A stretch of DNA of 64,000 nucleotides, taken from positions 4,522,126 through 4,586,125 of the forward strand of contig NC_134982.1 of the NCBI RefSeq assembly GCF_965638725.1, in the 5' to 3' direction. Below, piece after piece: positions 1-12,200 of the stretch. Within the stretch, counting starts at the first letter, position 1; each line of letters starts with the position of its first letter. This DNA is from Aptenodytes patagonicus (lineage: Eukaryota > Chordata > Aves > Sphenisciformes > Spheniscidae). The notes under the pieces are model-generated. The model had not been told where the DNA came from. It made no database searches and was given only the letters and a program-made list of their open reading frames with translations. A program made the position numbers and the translations under genes.

Positions 1-484
1 GTTTTTGTTCCTGCTGAGCAGTGCTGACACAGAGTCAAGGCCTTTTCTGCTCCTCACCCCACCCCACCAGCGAGCAGGCTGGGGGGACACAAGAATCTGG
101 GAGGGGACACAGCCGGGACAGCTGACCCCAGCTGACCAAAGGGATATCCCACACCGTATGGCGTCATGCTCAGCGTGTAATACTGGGGGAAGAAGAAGGA
201 AGGGGGGGACATTCAGAGTGATGGCGTTTGTCTTCCCAAGGCGTGATGGAGCCCTGCTTTCCTGGGGATGGCTGAACACCTGCCTGCCCATGGGGAGGAG
301 TGAATGGATCCCTTGTTTTGCTTTGCTTGCGTGCGCGGCTTTTGCTTTACCGGTTAAACTGTCTTTATCTCAACCCATGAGTTTTCTCACTTTTACCCTT
401 CCGATTCTCTCCCCCATCCCACCACGGGGGAGTAAGCAAGCAGCTGGGTGGTGCTTGGTTGCCAGCTGGGGTTAAACTGTGACA
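1..484 (+). mobile_element. 3' part of an avian endogenous-retrovirus LTR, cut by the window edge
   Basis: This stretch matches, block by block, the reverse complement of the complete LTR at 60764-61358. Shared blocks include the GGGACAGCTGA segment near 116, the GACGTCATGCTCAG-like segment near 162, the TTAAACTG...ATCTCAACCC segment near 354 and the CGATTCTCTCCCCCATCCCAC block near 402. It ends in GTGACA, as expected for a TG...CA retroviral terminus. The 5' end lies outside the window. The middle (about 190-345) differs from the copy at 60764, so the two belong to different subfamilies. No retroviral coding sequence follows at 485, so this is either a solo LTR or the 3' LTR of an element lying to the left. 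The open frame through it is not a gene. Confidence 0.8.
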
Positions 485-3400
485 AACTGCCATTAAACTT
501 GTAAAGTGAGTGCCACTGATTCCAGCACTTTCCAGGCTTTCATTAGAAGGTTTTAGGATTGGTTTTCATGAACTAGGTGGGAGTTATGACTTCCCTGGGA
601 TAGAGGCAGGATCATGTTCCTATTCTGAGAGCAAGTGTTGGCCATGGAAACCCTTTGACCCCTCTCAGTCCTGTTGATTTGGTGCTAAATCCAGGGCTCC
701 CATGCAGTGCTCTGAAATCAAACTAATGCTTTTAACAGATGAGTCCTGTAAAAGTAATTTGGTCCTGTTTCTTTTTCCCTGCAGAGAAACTGAGCTTCCA
801 TCGTTCTCAGTTATTTGCAGGGTTGTTGTGAGCCTGTAAAGGATCATAACAATCACACTAAACTTCCAATATTTTCTAGAAGCCTGGAAATGCCGCTGGG
901 GAAGCAAGGCTGCCCCTAGCATCCAGCCCAGCTTAGTTTTGCACTTTGCTATACGTTTTGGCAAGCCCTGCCATAAGGAACTGTGAATAGTAAATGTGCA
1001 GCTCTATAGCCATGGCAGCCTCTGCATTGGAGCTTCCTACCAGCGAGAGGAAGACCTCGCTTCTTTTCCATCAGAGATGGTGTCAGCAGTGTAAAAAAGG
1101 GATATTTCATTTCTTCTCCAGTGCCTATGTGACCCATAATTGGAAGGAAACTGGTCATGATTCAATAGATGATGTAATGTATATCCAGTGTACAGACCAT
1201 ATGCTATCTTCAGGACACTTCCTCCAATTCAGGCAGCTCCACAGGTAGGAGGCCTGGTGCCAATGTAGGCGTTGTCATCTCCTCGTGGTTTAGCCCAGCT
1301 CAGGAGGAAATAAATGTTTACAGCTTAACTGAATCCTTTCAGCTTCCTTTAATATCCCAGTTTAAGACATACGGATTTGTGGCAGTGATGGGGGACTAGA
1401 CATTGTGTTAACCACTAGATTATGCTAATAAATTCATGTTTTATATCTTCAAAAGAATTGATATTGATAAGCATATGTTTATGAGTTTCATACTTAGCAG
1501 AACCTTCCAGACATATACCTAATGTGCCAGTGCTTTGCAAAATCAGGGATCTAGCAGTTGACATAGGCATCGTAGAAACTGTAAATAGACTTGATTTAAT
1601 TTTAAGTTAGGGAAAGAAAAGATACTAGAATGAGATGTAAAAAGTGTTCTGCTAAAACCTTTTACAGCCCATAGTATTCTGCTGTGCTGTGTGTGAAGTT
1701 CTTTAATCTGCCTAACAGTCATGAAGAGGAGTGGAGAGTGGCTGAGCAGGCTGGGAGAGAAAAAATCCTGAAGGGGAATGTGAAGCATGTTTTGCTTTAG
1801 TCTGAACCTGTACAATACTGTGAGTTTAACATGTTTAGTTATGTATACCGTAATTTAAACAACCAACAGACAGATCCTGCTAACCGAGGCACTGAACACC
1901 CTTGCTTTCAGCTGAAATTAGAGTGCATAATCAGTCAAACACTGATTCAAATGACAGGTTCAGTGAAAGGTACTTAAGGAAATTCCTAATCAGACCTGCC
2001 CATCAGAATTGAATTTTTCTGTTTCATTTGCATTAAAAAATAAACTGCAGCTTAGAAATAAGGGCTGCATATTGTCCTTTCAGCAGAGAGAGAGATGTGC
2101 TTGTTCCCTGCACAAGAGAAGTAGAGTCTGACTCCTACCACGTTTTGTCCTTTTGCTAATTCAGCTTTCCTTGTGTGGAGCTTCAGAAACATGGTCTTGG
2201 TGGTTAGCCAAGATTTCTTTGTCTTTGAGATTCAATTTTAACTTCTTTTTTTTTTAATTCAGTTCTGCTTCATTTGGACTTAAGAGCAAACGATGAGCTC
2301 CCATTGGAGGGTATCACTGTCTGGAGCATATTCATGTCTGTGTTAGAGGGCTCAGAGTCTCACTGCTCAGCCTGGAGGAGTTTCTTGTGATAGATTCTCT
2401 CTGGTGATATTTATCAAGCAGGTCACATACAACATATAAAGGGCAGCAATGTGTAAGATGGGCTGCTTCTGGCAGCTTCATATTATGATAGGCTATGAGC
2501 AGTTCCATTTTGCCACTGTTGCTTTAGCCTCTGAAGTCTATACTCCAAGAAACAATATAGGAATACCCTGTCTGAGCTTGTGCATATCGTGCAGCTTATC
2601 CATCTCTCTCTCACCATCTCATAAGAGGTATTTTGAGTAGCTGATACTAGTTAAGTGATACTTGATCCTCTGGCGATGGAAGAGATCTTATTTACTGGGT
2701 TCCTGTGCTCTGGCATGATGCTGACTGGAGTATAGCGTGATGTGGCCTGGAGTCCCTGTATGTTACCAGTGTCATTGTAGCTACACTGCCCGTTGCAGGG
2801 TCAATGCCTACGTGACTAGCAGTCAGTGCTGTACACAGCACTTGAGGCCCAGTCATGCCCAGCAAATCTGTGTTTGCAACACAACTTACTGTAATGTCCT
2901 TTTCCCCAAGCCCTTCTCAAAATCTGGAGGGGCTCTTTTGTTGGTCGTTGCTTGCTTAAGTGCACGGTGCAAAATCATTTAAAAAAATGTAAATTGTTCT
3001 CTGCAGAGGCCTGATGCTTTCAAGGAGGCCTGTAGCTGACAAGCCAAACTCTCAAAGCATCCCTGGGGAGGAGTGCTGGCATTGCTCGTTCAGCCCTTCT
3101 GCATGCACCATGTGACTATTTTCACTCACGACAAATATTGCAGGCAACCTTGAGCATCCTTTAAAAATTTGTCGAGAGACATCCTATTTCTTTATGCTTG
3201 CACAGAGCTGCTCTGCTTCCAGTTCTGCAGTGTTATTGTAGTACTGGGCTGAAGGCAGCAAACATTTCTTTTACATATGACATCAGGAACGGTGTCTGTG
3301 CAAGATCTGGCACAGAAAGCCCTCTCCACTTGTAAAATATATCTTCGTCCTTTGCCTTTTGCTTTAGGTGTGCAGCTCTCCTGCACATAGGCCTCTCAGG

Positions 3401-6110
3401 TGCTGTATCTTCTGGCCAGCTCTGGTATAGAAGAGAAGGATGAGAAGGCACAGAAAATCAAAGACTGACTGAGAGTATATGGTGCTTCTGGGCTGTCTAC
3501 TGCAGCTCAGGCTGACCATCAGTCCAGGAGAAAGAATAGCTGCGAAGCGTATGAGTTTGGTGCACTACAGCACAGATATCTCAAGAAAAAATCACTTTGA
3601 ATGGAGGGGAATAGAGTAAGAAAGGCTGAAAGTGTGTTTTCACCAAAACCTAGGTGGTACTAAAATCTGCAAAACTGGCATCACACCCATAGAAGGTCAT
3701 AAGTAGCCAAATTCTGCTCTCTGATACTTTGCTGTTATTGTAAAATAACTCCTGGAGCAAATGAGACAAATTTCTTGGAGAGGATTTTCAAAGCTATCAG
3801 TAAAAATCCAATAAATCAAAGCATTAAGTACCTTTTCCTTCATATCTGCCCTTGCTGGCCTTACCTCTCAGCTTCCCCATACAAATCTGCCTGTCTAGTA
3901 TCTTGTGGGGTCCCAGCCTGGGATTTCTGATGGCCAGACTGCTTTTCCTGTTACTGAGAAGGGTATGTGGTTAGATCCATCTAAATGGTACGGTTCCTAT
4001 ATGGAAACACTCTCTTATATGGGCTTACGTGAACTGGTTCTTAAAAGAAACATATTTGGCCCTAGAGCTGATGACTTTGACAAGAGGGAATCAAACTGCT
4101 TTTGCTATTTAATTTGCAGTCCCCTGGTATGTGCATTATTCCCAGTACAGTACAAATGAGTGCATCCAACTCAGTTATTTTTCTAACCAAAATACTGTTT
4201 TTCTTCCCCCGGTTGAGGAAGACCCTGAACCACAAAATAGTGGGAGAGCATTTCCAAGGAAGTATCTGTATGTCCTTGTCCTCTTCTAGTTTTCACTGTG
4301 TATCCATCACTGGCCAGTCAGGGACAAGGCACTGGGCTGGATAATCTTTGATCTGACCCGGGATCACCACTCTTTTTATATGCACAGGTGATAATTGAAG
4401 CATTTAGCAGGGTTCACAAATGCATGTGTGGGAGCTTTGGAAGGGACTGAAGAAGGACGTGTCAGAGGCTGGATCCCTACACCTTCTCTGCAAAGGCAAG
4501 GGTGTCTGAAGGGCTGGTCTCCCCTGGGGTTCCAGCCTGCAGGAGTTCAGGGCGACCAGGTTCCTACCTTAAACACTTTTGATACTTTTGTTGCTTAAAA
4601 TTAGGTAAGGCAAAGACTGCTTTAGCCCTTGATTGTCTTTCCTGAATTGCCATAGGTCATGCTGAAGACTAGCCCTGGCAACAGGAACTGGGTTGAAAGG
4701 GTTGCACAAAGTTACCTTTGGCCCTTCTTCCCATGCAGCACCAATTACAGCTGAGACAAAGTCCAGAAACAGTCCGTTTGCTGCTTCGCACATCTGGGCT
4801 GCTGGCACACTAGAATATTTAGCATACACTGATTTAACTGCTGGAAAATTTATTCACACAAAAATCTTGCCATTCTCTTAGACAAAGGATTTTTTTTCTA
4901 CATTTTGTTGTCAAAATCCTTTTCCCGTCTGCTATGGGGGCAAACCAACCTCCTAACCAGGACGTTTCATTCATGGATAAAGCTTTTATTGGAACTTACT
5001 GTAACAAGCTAAGGGTTGGGGGCAGATTTTTCTCCCAGTGAAATCAGCAACAAAACTCCCATTGATCTCCCTGTGGGCTGAGTTGAGCCTCTCCTGACAA
5101 TGGGGAGATTTTTAGAGGAGTTATGATGGCCGTGGACAAGGTCTTGTTGCTTTGCCCTTTCAAAAGAGAACTGTTTCTGGTGGAGGAACAATCAGAATAT
5201 TTGTCTCTTTAAATGAATGGTTCTTAGAGCCTGCACTGAGAGGCAGTCTCCCTCTCTGCGGCTGTGAGGCTACTCAGAGCCTCCAATAAATCAGCATGCA
5301 GGAACCGAGAGCTCTGTCCTTGAAGAGATGCACAGTGACCTTGCTTATGCTTACTCTGGAGGAATAACCAGGGGAAATATAGGAGCCCAAATAGTGAGTG
5401 GTCTATGACTAAAGGCACTGCATTCTGCATGCAAATGCTACGGTACCAAAGGCACGGTACGGACGGCACGCTGCTACACAAAATGCAGCTTTCCTGCTAG
5501 TCTGACCAGATTGCTGCTGTTGTTTTTTGCAGGGGACTGAATGAAATCCTCATGATTGTTACATGCTTGTTCAATAATAGCACACCCCAGTCACGTCTTC
5601 TTGCAAGCACATTTCGTTGGAATCACTGAGCAGAAGCAAAGAAGAGCTGACGACTATGTGTTTCCAACGCGGGTTGCCGGAGCCCTGTGTTTGCCATTGG
5701 CTGCAGTTTTCTGGTTTATTTGCAGCTTCCCCCATCTGGAATATGAAAATGGGATTGAAGTAGATAATTGCTAGCAGCGGGTTTTCAAGAGAGGCTTAGA
5801 GGGAACAGAATGCTTCTTGCACAGCACAGGCTGCCTGCGCTGAAAGAGCTCTGAGAGATGATTTTAGATGTTACCCACGTCTGAATCTCCTGGAAACTTT
5901 ACCGTGGAAGCAAGCCATTGCACACAATCCTGGAGCTAACATCCAAAAGGGGCAAGGAAGGGGCAGCAGGGCCGAACAATGGAATACCTTGTCCTTGGAT
6001 TGCTCAGAGAAAAGCCAGCGAGCGTTCCCCTCCGCTTCCCAGCAAAAAGGGCATGAAGGTGACAATGAACTGAATTTTACCCAGCAGAGCTTCAGTGGCT
6101 TTTCGTAAGG
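485..6110. other. Upstream flank and presumed 5' UTR/promoter region of ST8SIA5
   Basis: I see no coding exon in these 5.6 kb. The sequence is ordinary AT-rich bird DNA with no CpG island and no TATA box that can be placed with confidence. The last few hundred bases before 6111 presumably include 5' UTR, but the transcription start cannot be fixed from sequence. An acceptor-like TTTTACCCAG ends at 6084, so the ATG exon could be joined to a more distant 5' UTR exon. A short upstream frame starts at 6053. Confidence 0.5.
6053..6073 (+). promoter_or_regulatory. Possible short upstream ORF before the ST8SIA5 start
   Basis: ATG at 6053 opens a six-codon frame (MKVTMN) that stops with TGA at 6071-6073, 37 nt before the main ATG. 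If the mature 5' UTR includes this stretch, it could lower translation of the main frame. If the 5' UTR is spliced at the acceptor-like site ending at 6084, the frame is not in the mRNA. Confidence 0.3.
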
Positions 6111-6241
6111 ATGGGATACACTGACCCTTCGTCAAGCAGGGATTTGCTGGGAAACAGAACTTTGTTCTTCATATTCATCTGCGCCTTTGCCGTGGTCACC
6201 TTGCTGCAGCAGATCCTCTATGGGAGAAACTATCTCAAAAG
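6111..6241 (+). CDS. ST8SIA5: ST8SIA5 coding exon 1 (residues 1-44, anchor)
   Basis: This exon encodes [16 protein letters not shown] followed by the hydrophobic anchor and ends in GRNYLK plus two bases of the codon for R44. The donor is AAAAG|GTAAGG. The ATG lies in a strong Kozak setting (A at -3, G at +4). The start matches the mammalian N-terminus in position and pattern (M-x-Y-x-D-P-S). N15 is in a sequon but faces the cytosol, so it should not be glycosylated. Confidence 0.95.
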
Positions 6242-9200
6242 GTAAGGGGGGATTTGAGGGAACAGGAAAAGTTGTCTGATGGGGCTGAATGGAGACAGAG
6301 ATCCAGCCATACCATTATACCGGTTCAAACCACTTCTTGGTGGTGTGCTGACAATATTAATCTCTTGTCAATCTGGGAAGATGCATCCGGCATCTGTAAT
6401 GTCTGTTAGATTATTAATAAAGGAGAATGTTAGGCAGAATATAACAATTTGTGTGTTTCTTAGATTGTGTTCTAGTCCTCAGCTGTTGTAAAAATCTGGG
6501 TCTTACTTAAGCTAGACTGACTTGTACCATCTGAGCATTTGCCCCGGTCAGACCCTGCCAGATAGGCTTTTCACCCTATGTAAGTTCCAGCTGAAATAGC
6601 TTGAGAGGTTGAATTAAGGCAGCATGCTCGTTGCCTAAACTTTAATGTGTTTAGAAACAAACATGCCGATGCAATTCCTAAAATCAAAGTGGCTATATTA
6701 GTGTTCCAAATAACAGAGAGAGCACTTTATTTTTTCACTGCTGTATTCTCATGAATTACTGCTGAGACTGCTTTGTTGTAGAGCACATCAGTCCTTGATC
6801 TGAAAATGGTACTTCTCTTTTTTACAGCAAACACCAGTGGGGATCTTCAAGTGTTTAACCTTGACCCATGCAGAGTTTATTTTGCTTAAATCTAGTTTGA
6901 GGTGTTACAGCTTGTATGATTTTATAAAGGGGAATATTTCTCTTACATGCTTTGAGGTAAGTGGGTTTCAGTAGTGTAGGCAGCTGCTGTGGAATTTTTT
7001 ATTGGAATTTAGCTGCATTTTGCCAGAAGAGATCAATGGTTTGGTTCTTTCCTGGTTTGCAACTCATGTGGTTGTTTGCCTTGTGCCAAGAGCAAGCAAA
7101 ATGTTGACAAATCAGCAAATGTTTCTTGCTGGGGGGGAACAGCAAGCATAATATTAATACGTATAGACAGGAGTGTTGTAGTTTATCCACAGAGCAATTT
7201 GTGTGCCTTGCTTAGCAGTGAGGCCTTGGCTGGGGGACTCTGTCTGGTTTTGGGCACCTCATTTCCAGCAAGATGTGACTCAGTTGGAAGGAGCCAAAGG
7301 AAAGCAGCAAGAATAAGCAGAGGTGTAGAACACCTGTGTTTGGCTTGGAGAAAATTGAGGGGAGATATGACAACTGTCTTGACACACCCAGACTATTTCT
7401 GCCAAGAGGAAGGTAATAAACACATCCCTGTGAAGACTCACGAGGTGACAAGAAGTCATGGGCTTAAGTTGCAGCAGGAAAAATTTGGCTTTAACTGTGA
7501 AGGGAAACTTTTAAAGAATAAGGCTACCTGAAGAGGTATAAAATCTCCATCTTTGGGGGCTTCAGGAACCTGTTAGGTAGACAAGGGTAGTACCGAGCTG
7601 CCTTGGTGTTGAGAGGATGACTTTATGACCAGTTCAGGTCTCATCTTGCCTTATTTTCTCAGTTTCTCCTATTTGTGCTAGAGGCCTTGCAGCCCTACCA
7701 ATACTTGCTTTTCTAACTTGAAATGACTGCAACAGGATTACAGCAATGAAAAGTAAATCCAAAGTATAGATTGAAATGAAAAATAGCAAAGTAAAGATAA
7801 AATGGTGAGAAGATGCAACTAAAACTCTTCCACTGAGTGATGTCTGTGGCCAGTCTCTGTCCTGCCTCGTGCCCAGGGAGCCTCTCCTGTCATCAGCGGG
7901 CTGCAGGGAATGCAAAAAAGGGTGATGTCCAATTCCCAGGCTTGCTAGGAGAAAGTCTGATTCTGAGCACTCTGCCATCAAAGGGGCTCAAGCAGGGAGA
8001 TGTGCGTACGTTTTGACACTTTGACTAGAAAATACTGTTTATTTAATTTTTTTATTCCAGCTTGTAATGATTTGTTTCTTTTCCTTTTTTTTTTATCACA
8101 TGAAAGAGTCTCAAAGAGGGTTCCCCCCGACTCAGTGCAGAGAAAAAGCACTTTGACTCCTTTCTGCTGGGAAGTGGTAGTTCCCATCTTTCATGGAAAT
8201 AAAAAAGCAGGATGTGGCAGTCTCAGGCTGTCAGTTATTAATGATAGAAAGGTGATTTAGCTTACATCGTTACCATAATATTATCATGAAGGTACTTTTT
8301 CACTTTTTCTTTCCCTCTCTCACTCTCATGCCCTGTAGTATGTTATGGTGACCATTCCCGGGCAGTTTGATTGCCAGTCCGCTCCGTGCAGGGGTAGCTG
8401 TAACCTTTAATTAGTCTTTTCTTTCACAAACCTCCGGTGTTAAGTCCCCTGTTAGAAGCTGATGCCGGCTGTGAGGTTCCTTGGACACGTTACAGCTTGC
8501 ACCTCCAGGGACCACGGTGGAGCTGGTGGTTTTGGAGAGCATCCTTGCAGAGGGGAAGTGGGATATTTATAGCTTTGGTGCCGCTTGCCAAGCTGGAGCC
8601 TGGGGACGCTGCCTAAACCTAAAGCCATTTATTTACTCACTAGGATTCAACATACTGCTTGTTTTATGATAGCCTTTGCTTGCATCCCAACATCTGCAAC
8701 AGTAACAGGCCTCTGGGCCTCTTCCCAAGGCAGTGGGAAAAAATTCCCTAGTGTATTTAGAGAAACCTGAAAATTGCCCTAAAGTACTATTCCAGTAAAT
8801 GTACAATGCTTTTAAGCCTAAATATAACACAGGGCTAGCGTTTGTCTCTGCAAGAAGATGGTGGAAATGGGTAAAGGCCAGCAAGGCAGGGGGAATCTGA
8901 CCTAAAACAAGCAGCTTGGGCACAACGCAGGGGACAGCATAGACTAGAGACTGGTCCCAATAAGTGGTGTGGACAAAGGCACCCTTTTCTGGGAGAAAGA
9001 TGGGAAAGTTAGCTCTATGGCTGTAAGCTGTGCCATGCCACTTGCCCTTACAAGCAGGGAATGGGCTGGTTTTATTGCCATAAAAACCCGCCTGAAGCTC
9101 TCCATGGAGGGTGCCATGGAGGCTCGTGGTCCTGCGTTTGCTCACGGCCATGCTCCCAAAGCCTGGCTGTGGGGATGGCAGGACTGCAGGCGGGAGAGCA

Positions 9201-12200
9201 TGCTCCAGGAAATAAACTCTGCTCGGTGAAATTTGATAAGGGGCCCAGCCTCTGGTCAAGTCCTCTCTTTCCCCTTAATGAGATATTAATGAGTTCCTGG
9301 CATTGCTGGAAGAAGGGGAGAATATAGAGATTGAATTTCTAGGTATTCACACAATTTTCACCCACCATATAATGTTCTCTGCTCCTTCCCCTGTTGTTTT
9401 GTACCGTGTCACTGGAAAGCAGAATCCTGCCCACCTTTTTTTTCCCTTTTTCAGTTTTCCCCCAAGTGGGATGGATGTGGGTGCTCTCAGCAAGGCCAGT
9501 GCCTCATCCCCGTAGTAGCAGCTAAAGTCCTAACGAGAGAGTTAAACTGCAAGCTGGAAAATGACATCGGGAAACTCTGGTCTCTGTAGCTTCTGATCCT
9601 GAGTAAAAAGGATGATGAAATGAGATATAATTAAGGGACTTTAATACGGATCTCTGGGGTGATTATTTTTATTTTAGGATTAATGTGATGATTAAAAATC
9701 CACTGCATTGATCTGCTAAAGTAGGTTAAACGCTGTGGACTTCTGCTTAAATCCAGAGCTGCTGCTTGCTTTTGTATTGACTCATCTTTCCAATGTTCGG
9801 CTTTCAGCTGAATTTTCTTTTGAATCAGATGCTCAGCTGAGGGCTGGCCTTTTTTTGTGAGCTTTTGTTTGGCCAGCAGGGAATAATCCTGGATTACATC
9901 AGGAAACTGCCAGTACAGTAAAAAATGTTGAAACGGTCCCTGTCTTCATCTCCCAACCTGTAGCATAGGAGAGATCAATAGGACGGTCCTTGCCTGCTTT
10001 GGCAAGGGAAAAATATCAGAGCAATACTTTGCTATATACCAATATTCTATTGACAGGGAATTCACTAAATACTGTTCTTTTAACAGCCTGATTTCTGCAC
10101 AGGGTGAGAGTCAGCTGAAGAAGGGAATCTGCTCCTTTAAAACTTTTGTTTTTTTTCAGCCGAGTGAGGAGAACACATTTTCAAAGCTATTAAAGGCTTT
10201 AAACAAAGATTACCCTGGGGTCTGTCAGAGCGGGCACTACAATAACTCAGAGAATCACACAGCAGGAAACAGCAAACCTTCCCATGCAGGCAGCCTGCAT
10301 TATTTGAAAGCTTTACATCTCTTAAATGAGAATAAAACATCACTCCTATGTGTGTGTACCCTATAATTAATATCAGACTTGAGGTTATACCACCATTTTG
10401 GTATTTCTGAAGCAGCTTTTATCCAACAGTTGCAAATCAATCCCCAGACATCTTTACCCCTTTCCTTACCCGCATAAGAAAGATAGCTTATGATCATTTT
10501 TTGCACAGCATGGGCAAATAAGGAATAAACTCACAGAGAATAAACCTAGACTACACCTTGAGAGATCTTTTAGTCTGTACCATGCTATAAAACAAGATCA
10601 TATCTTACTTATACCAGCGACAGCAGTAGTTGTGATGTGGGTACAGAGGCTGCATGTGGCCTGAGTTGTATTTTGTCCTAGGCTGGGCTCTTGAGGAACT
10701 ACAGCCAGCTCATGTCAGTTGAGAGCTCCTGCCCCATACCTGGCATGTGCTCCTCTGGCCTGTTCATAACACCCTGTGAAGATGTTAACCGTAACCTAAG
10801 ACCATCTATTCCAGTGTTAAAAGTCTCTTTCCATTTAAATATTTTTCCCAAGAGACGTAAGCTGAAGGTCACCTAGTGAGTCATCTCTCAACACACAGCT
10901 CTGTGCCCCCTCCATTTCTAACCAGAGTGAAATATTATCCCAGCGAAATGACATGCGACCCGTGAGTCACCTTGCTGAATCCCTGATGGGGCTGCAGAGC
11001 AGGTCTTGGTTTCGGTCGGTTTTCTTCAGAGGAGAAGAGCACTGGAAACTTCAGGAGACAGCAAAGTCTTGAAGCTATATACACCAATATGTGTATATAT
11101 GGCATATGGCCATCACCTTAAAGTGACCAGATCTAGTCTAGCATAATAGGAGAAGCTGAGAATCCAGCCATGCTGTTCTTGCTACAGGGTATTCCCAAGT
11201 GCATTTCAAGGGGATGGGAACTGGGGAGCTGGCATCCCCATCGTGCCTAACTAACCTTGCAAAGACAAGGAGCTGAACCAGCTCCCCGACAGGTCAGAGG
11301 AGCACTGGAGCCTGTGCTGGGGGAGAGATGGCAATGGGATGGAGGGGGCAGAACAGACAGGCAGCTGGTAGATTAACTCAGCTGCCTGCAAAGTCATCCC
11401 CCGCTGGTCATCCCATTCCCTTTCTCATTGCTGCTGTTGGTTGCTTTATGTAATGCTCCTGTCTCCCCACATCAAATAAAAGGGGAGAGCTCACAAGCAC
11501 GTGGCATGTGAATTAAAGCTCTGCAAAACTTTGCAAACAATCACAGCTCCATCACAGGCTGCAACAGAGACTTTTATTGTGAAAAGTGTCCCAAAGCCAA
11601 ATTCTTACCTTCTGCTACTTGGAGTTGTTTTCTGACTCATAACTTTCATTTGCTTTTAAAGGAAAGCATCAAGTGGCTGAAGTTTTAGTACCAGAGCATG
11701 AAGGTATGTTATTTCCTCTCGTGAGCTCCCTGGCAGTGCTCTCTATGGCTCTGGTGTAGAAAACAGGCAGGGTTTGAATCCCTGCTCCCTCTAGACTTGC
11801 TTTATTTCTAGCATTGCTGAGTTGCACCTCTGCTGTTAAGATGGCAAAAACACTTGCTGATCTAGTCTGTGAATTGCCAGTCCTTCTCCATTTCCCAGAT
11901 GACAGTAAATTAAGGTAATGGAAGTCAGTTATTTCAATATTTTACATGTGCAAATTGCATTATTCTGAGTGTGTCATTCCCCGGTGTGTTACACCACGGT
12001 CCTTCCTGAGCTCAAACCCTGGGCGATGTGAGTCACTACAGAGTGACCTACAGACGCTTGCCCCTTTCGCTGTGGCTGTGGCCACCCGGCAGTCCCTAAT
12101 CCAATTCCCACAAGTCCACCCTGCACAGGAGTCGTTGGTTTGCCTAGGGTTTGAATCATGTTGGGCTGTAGGAGCTCTTCAGAAGCTTCTTGCCCTGGAG

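Noticed and set aside
5..475. 156-codon plus-strand open frame
   Set aside because: It lies wholly in the LTR shared with 60764-61358 and has no protein family features.
8633..9259. 208-codon minus-strand open frame in intron 1
   Set aside because: It is the longest frame in the window, but I see no domain, signal, codon pattern or neighbouring exon to support it. It is taken as chance.
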